Source of the DNA: Lachnospiraceae bacterium UBA938
Lineage (GTDB): Bacteria; Bacillota; Clostridia; Lachnospirales; Lachnospiraceae
Length of the DNA: 51,188 nucleotides
NCBI GenBank assembly: GCA_002293475.1
Contig: DBDG01000015.1
Coordinates: forward strand, 23,392-74,579
Direction of reading: 5' to 3'
The position numbers were made by a program, and so were the translations under genes. The first letter of the stretch is position 1. Every line of letters begins with the position of its first letter. This document shows, piece by piece, positions 45,946 to 51,188 of this stretch. The notes beneath the pieces were generated by a model, which saw only the letters and a program-made list of their open reading frames with translations, searched no databases and was not told the DNA's origin.

Positions 45946-46041
45946 TTCCTTATAATTTATAATCTCATGATCTATCATAAGGAAAGCGGGCACGGCCTTA
46001 TCCCGGGCACCCTAACATATGTCCCAGACTGGAGGAGAAAA

Positions 46042-46926
46042 ATGGCAGTATTTACCGGCGCAGGTGTTGCGCTTGTGACACCGTTTAATGAAAACAATGC
46101 AGTGAATTACGACAAACTGGCGGAACTGATTGAGTTCCAGATTAAGGGCGGGACTGATGCGATTATTGCCTGCGGAACAACAGGCGAAGCGTCTACCCTG
46201 ACCCACGAAGAGCATATCGGAGTGATCCGGTTCTGTGTGGAAAAAACGGCCGGCCGGATACCCGTAGTGGCGGGAACCGGCTCCAACTGTACCGACACGG
46301 CGGTCTACCTTTCCGTGGAAGCGGAGAAAGCCGGTGCCGATGCCTTGCTGGTCGTATCGCCTTATTACAATAAAGCCACGCAAAACGGCTTGTTTGAACA
46401 TTTCAAAGCAATAGCCGATGCCGTAAAGATACCAGTGATCTTATATAACGTGCCAAGCCGCACCGGCTGCAACATTCAGCCGGGGACCATCGTCAGGCTG
46501 TGTACGGAAGTACCTAATATCGTAGGGGTAAAGGAAGCCAGCGGGGATATTTCGCAGATCGCCAAGCTGATGCAGCTGGCCGACGGCCAGGTGGATCTAT
46601 ATTCCGGGAATGACGATCAGATTGTCCCCCTGCTCTCATTAGGCGGAAAAGGGGTGATTTCCGTGCTGTCCAACATCGCGCCGCAGCAGACACACGATAT
46701 CTGTGCCAGTTATTTGGGCGGCGCGGTTACCGAAAGCAGTCAGCTGCAGCTGGCCGCTATCCCGCTTTGCGGTGCCCTGTTCTGCGAAGTGAACCCTATT
46801 CCGGTCAAAAAGGCTCTGAACCTGATGGGCATGGCGGTCGGTACCTTGCGGCGCCCGTTGACCGAGATGGAAGCCGTCAACGTTCCCCGACTGGAAAAAG
46901 CCATGAAAGAATACGGTATTTTATAG
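46042..46926 (+). CDS. dapA: 4-hydroxy-tetrahydrodipicolinate synthase
   Basis: DHDPS of 294 residues. It condenses pyruvate with aspartate semialdehyde, the first step specific to lysine and diaminopimelate synthesis. It has GTTGE (45-49), ILYNVPSRTG with Tyr135 and the Schiff-base Lys164 in GVKEASGD. ATG 46042 follows GGAGG; the longer open frame from 45931 would begin inside the riboswitch terminator and is rejected. Expression should be controlled by the lysine riboswitch upstream. It is housekeeping and marks the right edge of the biosynthetic cluster. Confidence 0.96.
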   Translation: MAVFTGAGVALVTPFNENNAVNYDKLAELIEFQIKGGTDAIIACGTTGEASTLTHEEHIGVIRFCVEKTAGRIPVVAGTGSNCTDTAVYLSVEAEKAGADALLVVSPYYNKATQNGLFEHFKAIADAVKIPVILYNVPSRTGCNIQPGTIVRLCTEVPNIVGVKEASGDISQIAKLMQLADGQVDLYSGNDDQIVPLLSLGGKGVISVLSNIAPQQTHDICASYLGGAVTESSQLQLAAIPLCGALFCEVNPIPVKKALNLMGMAVGTLRRPLTEMEAVNVPRLEKAMKEYGIL

Positions 46927-46944
46927 GACAAGGAGACAACATTA

Positions 46945-47703
46945 ATGATAAAAGTAATTATGCACGGATGTAACGGGAAAATGGGTCATATCATTGCCGA
47001 TATAATTGCGGGTGATCAGGAAGCGGAAGTCGTGGCCGGGGTGGATGCCTTTGACGAAGGGAAAAACCCCTTTCCCGTTTTTTCAGATATTATGGCTTGT
47101 GACGTGAAGGCTGACGTTATTATTGATTTCAGCGTAGCCGCCGCTGTTGACAGGCTGTTGGATTATTGTGCCGGCCGGAAGATCCCCTGTGTTCTCTGTA
47201 CAACCGGGTTGTCTCAGGAACAATTATGCCAGGTGGAAAAGGCTGCCGAACGAACAGCTATCTTAAAATCAGCCAATATGTCGCTGGGTGTCAACCTGCT
47301 GTTGAGGATGATCCGAGAAGCGGCCGCGGTGCTGGCACCGGCGGGCTTTGACATTGAAATAACCGAGAAACATCATAACCTTAAGCTTGACGCGCCCAGC
47401 GGAACGGCGTTGGCTTTGGGGGATGCCATTAATGATGAGCTTAACGGGGAATACTCCTATGTCTACGACAGAAGCGAGCGTAGCGAAAAACGTGATAAGA
47501 AAGAAATCGGTTTTTCGGCTATCCGCGGCGGAACCATCGTGGGCGAACATGATGTCATTTTTGCCGGGACGGATGAGGTGATTACCTTTTCCCATGCGGC
47601 CTATTCCAAGGCGGTATTTGGAAAAGGGGCGGTTCAGGCCGCCAAATACCTAGCGGGAAAACCGGCCGGGATGTATAATATGTCACATGTGATTAATGTG
47701 TGA
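46945..47703 (+). CDS. dapB: 4-hydroxy-tetrahydrodipicolinate reductase
   Basis: DapB of 252 residues, the NAD(P)H-dependent second enzyme of the diaminopimelate branch. N-terminal nucleotide site HGCNGKMG and the substrate/catalytic motif EKHHNLKLDAPSGTA are present. It begins 18 bases after dapA with AAGGAG upstream and shares its riboswitch-controlled transcript. Confidence 0.96.
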   Translation: MIKVIMHGCNGKMGHIIADIIAGDQEAEVVAGVDAFDEGKNPFPVFSDIMACDVKADVIIDFSVAAAVDRLLDYCAGRKIPCVLCTTGLSQEQLCQVEKAAERTAILKSANMSLGVNLLLRMIREAAAVLAPAGFDIEITEKHHNLKLDAPSGTALALGDAINDELNGEYSYVYDRSERSEKRDKKEIGFSAIRGGTIVGEHDVIFAGTDEVITFSHAAYSKAVFGKGAVQAAKYLAGKPAGMYNMSHVINV

Positions 47704-47734
47704 TGGGATTGTTTGTGTTGTTATAACTTATGTA

Positions 47735-47759
47735 GACAGCACCCCCAAGGAGTGCTGTC
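47735..47759. terminator. Inverted repeat after dapB, possible terminator
   Basis: GACAGCAC (47735-47742) and GTGCTGTC (47752-47759) form a perfect 8-base-pair stem with a 9-base loop. It lies 32 bases after dapB, in the gap between two converging genes. No T-run follows on either strand, so termination may be weak or assisted by a protein factor. Confidence 0.5.
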
Positions 47760-47810
47760 CCGATATAATTCTTAACAGGAGAAAGAGCTAACTGTGACAA
47801 GTTTTACCGG

Positions 47811-48287
47811 TTAATATCTTGTTCCATAGTTACGTGTTGCATTGTAACGGGTTCCGGTAGTATTGTTTACATTGTCATTAGTGTCATTTACCGTATCATT
47901 GTTTACGGTATCTTCGCTGTTGCTGTCATTTCCGCCTACCACGTCACGGGTTACATTTTCCACTCCGTCAGTTACGTCTTCGACTACGTCGCCGACTGCG
48001 TTACCGGCATCTTCTAATATAGAGCCGTCGTTATTTACGTCATTCACGTTGTTCGCGTCATTCATGTCGTTTACGTTATCGGTGGTGTTATTTACCCCAT
48101 TATTATCGGTGGTCTGGTCAATGGCCGTATCATTCCTATTCCTGTCGGTGGACGTTTCATCCATATCGGTAGTCCCGTTCACAGTTCCGTCTACATTGTC
48201 TGTAGTTCCGTTACGCCCGCAGGCAGAGAACATACAGAGCATAGTCAACACAAAGGAAACCGAAATCAGTTTTTTCCAAGTTTTCAT
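47811..48287 (-). CDS. Asn/Asp-rich lipoprotein of unknown function
   Basis: Secreted lipoprotein precursor of 158 residues. The N-terminus has Lys residues, a hydrophobic stretch and the lipobox MFSAC. The mature part is dominated by Asn, Asp, Thr and Val in short repeats such as NNTTDNVND and VNDVNN, with a more ordered central piece (EDAGNAVGDVVEDVTDGVENV) that could form an amphipathic helix, and a C-terminal tail rich in Tyr, Arg and Asn. AAGGAGTG precedes the start. No family recognised; perhaps a cell-surface or spore-associated disordered protein. The open frame on the opposite strand is its mirror. Confidence 0.8.
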   Translation of the reverse strand: MKTWKKLISVSFVLTMLCMFSACGRNGTTDNVDGTVNGTTDMDETSTDRNRNDTAIDQTTDNNGVNNTTDNVNDMNDANNVNDVNNDGSILEDAGNAVGDVVEDVTDGVENVTRDVVGGNDSNSEDTVNNDTVNDTNDNVNNTTGTRYNATRNYGTRY

Positions 48288-48330
48288 AATTTCACTCCTT
48301 TTAAACTTATTTAAAACGCTTTATAGCCAG

Positions 48331-48349
48331 GAACCGTAAGCAACGGTTC
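48331..48349. repeat. Short inverted repeat in intergenic region
   Basis: GAACCGT (48331-48337), a five-base loop and ACGGTTC (48343-48349), upstream of the minus-strand lipoprotein start. It could be an operator or a weak hairpin; no T-run. The rest of the roughly 450-base gap between the two divergent genes (48288-48739) is AT-rich, with no gene or further clear motif apart from the promoter and operator listed next. Confidence 0.4.
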
Positions 48350-48654
48350 TTAAGGTATTATGCGCAAGGATAGGGTAAATATACGGTGGAATAGCTTTAA
48401 GAAATCATTGGAAGAAAATAAAAAATAAGAAATGATGACGGTTGATGACTGTCAAAGTATGGTTATGATAATAGTTTATCTGCTCTGTTACATGTTATGT
48501 TGGAAATTCAATCCAGATTAAAGGTCTGCCTTATCAGCACTCCGATATTGTAACATTTACGGTCTATTCCTCACTATGCCGTTGAGTATGGTGTGTAGTA
48601 TATAGAATTATTATGATAACATAATGATGGTTTTGGTAATGATAATTATTATAA

Positions 48655-48684
48655 TTGACATATGGAAAAGAGATATGTTAACAT
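48655..48684 (+). promoter_or_regulatory. Promoter for the solute-binding lipoprotein
   Basis: TTGACA (48655-48660), an 18-base spacer and TAACAT (48679-48684), preceded by TGT, an extended -10 arrangement. It lies about 130 bases upstream of the solute-binding protein start, with a palindromic operator between them. This is the best promoter candidate in the AT-rich gap. Confidence 0.6.
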
Positions 48685-48742
48685 GAGATAAGGGAATCAT
48701 TAGTAATAGCACAATAAATATATAAATTTACTACGAAGATTG

Positions 48743-48762
48743 CCATGGAAACGTTCCCATGG
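48743..48762. promoter_or_regulatory. Palindromic operator, LacI/CcpA-like
   Basis: CCATGG, AAACGTTC, CCATGG: a 20-base palindrome symmetric at all but one base pair (A at 48749 against C at 48756). The central AACGTT and the flanks ATGG...CCAT resemble catabolite-responsive elements and other LacI-family operators, with two mismatches to the cre consensus by eye. It lies about 58 bases after the -10 box and 50 bases before the start codon, a position where a bound repressor would block transcription of the solute-binding protein gene. Confidence 0.6.
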
Positions 48763-48811
48763 GAATGGAACGGTTCAGCAACAGAAAAAACAGTTTTATG
48801 AGGAGGATGTA

Positions 48812-51076
48812 ATGGTTAATGTAGTCAAGGGAAGACACAAAAGTACAAACCAAAAGATTTATGACGTGAAGCGAAAGGGTTTACGGAAAAGTAGTAAAAT
48901 GTTTTTAACAGCGGTACTTGTTTTTGGCTTATTGTTTGTTGTTTCATGTGGCCGCGGTGATGTGCCGACCACTACCGATGATCCTGACCGTATAGTTTAT
49001 GTGGCGGAATATCAAGATATGGGTTTAGGAAACAGCGGGATGCCGGTTGCGTTAGAAAATGACGGCATTCTTTATAGCTTGGTCAGAGAAGATACGGCCT
49101 CAATGACAGCCGCTAAAATCATCATGAATAAGACCGATATCGCCGATGGCAGTCAGGAACAGGTTTCTATGTTTGATGTGGATGCCGGAGAGACTGTCAC
49201 CGCTATGGTTTATCAACAGGGAAATCTGGTTGTCCTTATGGAAAAAGTGGACGAGGCTGGAAATAGTCATGTTTTATATGAAGTGACACCTGATGGTGAG
49301 AAAGTCAAGGAAACGGACATTACGGCGGCGGTAAAAGAGGCTGGTGGTATTTCAATCAGCCGGATGAGCGGCGACGGCCAGGGTAATCTATACATAGCGG
49401 CCGAAACCGAGATGTATTCGACAATCATTCTGCTTTTAGATCAAGCGGGTGCGGTGAAGGGCAAGGTTGAATCCGCGCAGATGGCGAACAGTATGTTTTA
49501 TGCGGGTGACAATCTGTATGTCTATGGCTACGGTACCGAAATCACCGTCTTGAGTAAGGATGATTTTGCCAACGGTTCGCCGGGTACGATGGCTGCCTTG
49601 AAAGGAATACTTAACAATAGTACGTTTACTTTTGCTCCCGGCGGTTCTACCGGCATCTTAGTTAATAACGGCGTCGGTATCTATGAGTACGACAGTGCCA
49701 CCGGAGAATGCAGTAAAGTATTTGATTACATCGAAAGTGACTTTTTGGCCGGTACGGTCAGTTTGTTTGGTATCATCGGCGATCAGTCTTTTTGGGCAGT
49801 CAACCAAGCCCTTAACAATTACGGTGATGTGACCGCTACCGAGATGGTTCGCTTTAATGCGACAACCGCCGCCGAACTGCCGGAAAGAGAAATCATAAGA
49901 TTCAATGCCTATAATATTATGCCGTTAGCATATAAACCCATTGTTGAATTTAATAAAAGCAATCCCAGATATCGGATCGTTGTAGAAGACTTTACCCCGA
50001 CTGATTTCTCTGAATACGAAGCGGCAATGTTACGGTTTAATGCTTCTTTGCTGGGCGATGAAAGACCTGATATTGTCCAGGTGTCGATAGGCGATTATAA
50101 GAATCTGATTCGTAAGGGCGTTCTAGAGGATCTTTACCCGTTCATGGAAGAGGATGACAGTTTTAATCTGGATGACTACTTGAATAATATCATGACCATT
50201 TATGAAGAGGATCAAAAACTTTATGGATTAGCTAATGGCTTTATGATTGAAACCCTAGTCGGTAGCGCCGAAATCCTTGGTGATATCGAACGGTGGAATA
50301 TTGAGGAAATGATTGCTTTTGCAGAACAACACCCGGATGCCCAGCTTTTCGCCGGAGACGGCAGAGCGGCCATGATACGGTTAACCAGCCGTAATTTAGA
50401 ACGTTTTGTGAATTATGAGACCGGGGAAAGTTATTTTCAGGATGATGATTTTATTAAGTTATTGGAATTTGCCGCAACCTTCAAGGCACCGGAAGATCTG
50501 GAAGAAGGCACGGAATATCTACTGAGTATAGAATATGTTTTTGATGTAGAGTCGGTGCAGAGGATGGAGAGTTACTATAACGGACCGATAACATATATCG
50601 GCTATCCGACCGATGAAGGAAACGGGATTATCGTTTCGACAGGCTTGGGACTGGGGATGAATGCCGACTCGAAGGTCAAAGACGGGGTGTGGGAATATTT
50701 ATCGTTTTTGTTGTCGGATGAAGCTCAGGATGCAGAGAATGGTATGATTCCTTACACGTTCCCGGTCAAGAATAGTGCCGTGGATCTTCTGTGTGAGAAG
50801 GCCATGGCAACGCAATATGCTGACGACGGAAATGGAAATCAGATCGAAGTGCCCAAATATGTCTTTGGAGTTGAGATGGAACCGGCAACGGAAGAACATA
50901 TCAGTCAGTTCAAGGATTTGTTGGAACGGGCAGACACTCTCCCCGACGGCAATGAATATATATTTACTATTATCTCTGAAGAGATCGACGGTTACTTTGC
51001 CGGCCAGAAGACGGCTGCAGAAGTTGCGGAAATTATTGATAACCGGGTACAGGTCTACCTCAGCGAGAACCAGTAA
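48812..51076 (+). CDS. ABC transporter solute-binding lipoprotein with N-terminal propeller-like domain
   Basis: Protein of 754 residues. A long basic N-terminus is followed by a hydrophobic segment and lipobox VVSC (Cys46). Residues about 60-370 consist of repeated beta-strand units with turns such as GNLYIAAE and DNLYVYGYG, like a beta-propeller. Residues about 375-750 match family 1 (sugar/oligosaccharide) extracellular solute-binding proteins: FNAYNIMPLAYKPIVEFNKS, ERPDIVQVS and the Trp-rich hinge near the end (GVWEYLSFLLSDEAQ). Such hybrids occur in Lachnospiraceae. ATG 48812 follows AGGAGG; the longer frame from 48740 lacks such a site and runs through the operator. Permease genes, if any, lie beyond the window. 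Not obviously part of the biosynthetic cluster. Confidence 0.85.
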   Translation: MVNVVKGRHKSTNQKIYDVKRKGLRKSSKMFLTAVLVFGLLFVVSCGRGDVPTTTDDPDRIVYVAEYQDMGLGNSGMPVALENDGILYSLVREDTASMTAAKIIMNKTDIADGSQEQVSMFDVDAGETVTAMVYQQGNLVVLMEKVDEAGNSHVLYEVTPDGEKVKETDITAAVKEAGGISISRMSGDGQGNLYIAAETEMYSTIILLLDQAGAVKGKVESAQMANSMFYAGDNLYVYGYGTEITVLSKDDFANGSPGTMAALKGILNNSTFTFAPGGSTGILVNNGVGIYEYDSATGECSKVFDYIESDFLAGTVSLFGIIGDQSFWAVNQALNNYGDVTATEMVRFNATTAAELPEREIIRFNAYNIMPLAYKPIVEFNKSNPRYRIVVEDFTPTDFSEYEAAMLRFNASLLGDERPDIVQVSIGDYKNLIRKGVLEDLYPFMEEDDSFNLDDYLNNIMTIYEEDQKLYGLANGFMIETLVGSAEILGDIERWNIEEMIAFAEQHPDAQLFAGDGRAAMIRLTSRNLERFVNYETGESYFQDDDFIKLLEFAATFKAPEDLEEGTEYLLSIEYVFDVESVQRMESYYNGPITYIGYPTDEGNGIIVSTGLGLGMNADSKVKDGVWEYLSFLLSDEAQDAENGMIPYTFPVKNSAVDLLCEKAMATQYADDGNGNQIEVPKYVFGVEMEPATEEHISQFKDLLERADTLPDGNEYIFTIISEEIDGYFAGQKTAAEVAEIIDNRVQVYLSENQ

Positions 51077-51141
51077 ATACCTGATTAGCCTATAGTAATA
51101 TACAGTTATTTTCTGTTATCACGATGAATAGATGGCCGTCA

Positions 51142-51164
51142 GATGACTGGCTTAAGCGGTCATC
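51142..51164. repeat. Imperfect palindrome at the window end
   Basis: GATGACTGGCTTAAGCGGTCATC: arms GATGAC and GTCATC around GCTTAAGC, with a one-base bulge. It lies 66 bases after the solute-binding protein stop. It may be a terminator stem without T-run, or an operator for the next gene outside the window. Nothing else is seen in 51077-51188. Confidence 0.35.
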
Positions 51165-51188
51165 GTCAGATTGCCCGGAGCCGATGAG

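Noticed and set aside
45931..46041. Upstream extension of the dapA frame
   Set aside because: It would begin inside the riboswitch terminator hairpin; ATG 46042 has GGAGG and the standard DapA N-terminus.
47860..48120. Short direct repeats that might suggest a CRISPR or satellite array
   Set aside because: They are irregular codon-level repeats of Asn, Asp, Thr and Val within a coding frame, without regular spacers.
47863..48339. 158-residue open frame on the plus strand, opposite the Asn/Asp-rich lipoprotein
   Set aside because: It is the mirror of repetitive Asn/Asp codons, lacks a ribosome site, and the minus-strand frame has a lipobox signal and AAGGAGTG.
48450..48455. TTGACA on the minus strand as the -35 box of the lipoprotein gene
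   Set aside because: No acceptable -10 box at 16 to 18 bases downstream on that strand.

Overview
The window looks like a chromosome segment of a low-to-moderate GC Firmicute, most likely an anaerobic clostridium of the Lachnospiraceae type. The evidence is strong Shine-Dalgarno sites throughout, a classical lysine riboswitch in front of dapA-dapB, lipoproteins with Gram-positive style lipoboxes, and a large solute-binding lipoprotein with a propeller-like N-terminal half. No tRNA, rRNA, CRISPR array, insertion sequence or integrase was seen.

About nine tenths of the window (111-45675) is one very long, one-direction gene cluster for a hybrid non-ribosomal peptide / polyketide. Genes are tightly spaced and many overlap (ATGA junctions), as in a single operon. 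Order: NRPS C-A-T-(dead E) at 111; NRPS C-(dead A)-T-C-T at 4837; condensation domain fused to an FkbH N-terminal-type domain at 9657; membrane protein; type II thioesterase; a three-subunit fumarate reductase-like complex (13278-16272); PKS KS-AT-DH-KR-ACP at 16321; PKS KS-AT-ACP at 21731; a DrrAB-type ABC exporter; a complete dedicated lipoate-dependent 2-oxoacid dehydrogenase set (E2, E1 alpha, E1 beta, with a methyltransferase and a free ACP between them, and E3 plus lipoate ligase further downstream); a megaprotein with a catalytically erased FkbH/HAD region, a GNAT-like region, a carrier domain and a terminal thioester reductase; a second three-gene ABC exporter; a second thioesterase with Cys instead of Ser as nucleophile; a free-standing DltA-like adenylation enzyme, a PLP fold-III decarboxylase and a DltC-like carrier; a CPBP membrane protease; and a C-terminally truncated aspartase.

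Suggested logic (inference): there is only one complete cis-acting adenylation domain for four NRPS-type carrier domains, so at least some carriers must be loaded in trans. Two supply modules look dedicated to the pathway. One is the E1/E2/E3/LplA/ACP set, which would deliver an acyl group made by oxidative decarboxylation (or ketol cleavage) through lipoamide to a carrier protein. The other is the adenylation-decarboxylase-carrier trio, which would make a carrier-bound decarboxylated amino acid, as BtrK and FlvO type enzymes do. No chain-terminating thioesterase domain is seen; release is probably reductive, giving an aldehyde or alcohol. Aspartase plus fumarate reductase suggests fumarate/succinate chemistry tied to the cluster. 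No phosphopantetheinyl transferase and no pathway regulator is inside the window.

The right boundary is sharp. The stop codon of the truncated aspartase lies inside the -35 box of a consensus promoter that drives the lysine riboswitch, dapA and dapB. Beyond that come a small Asn/Asp-rich lipoprotein on the minus strand, a 400-base AT-rich region, and a sugar-type ABC solute-binding lipoprotein preceded by a palindromic operator.
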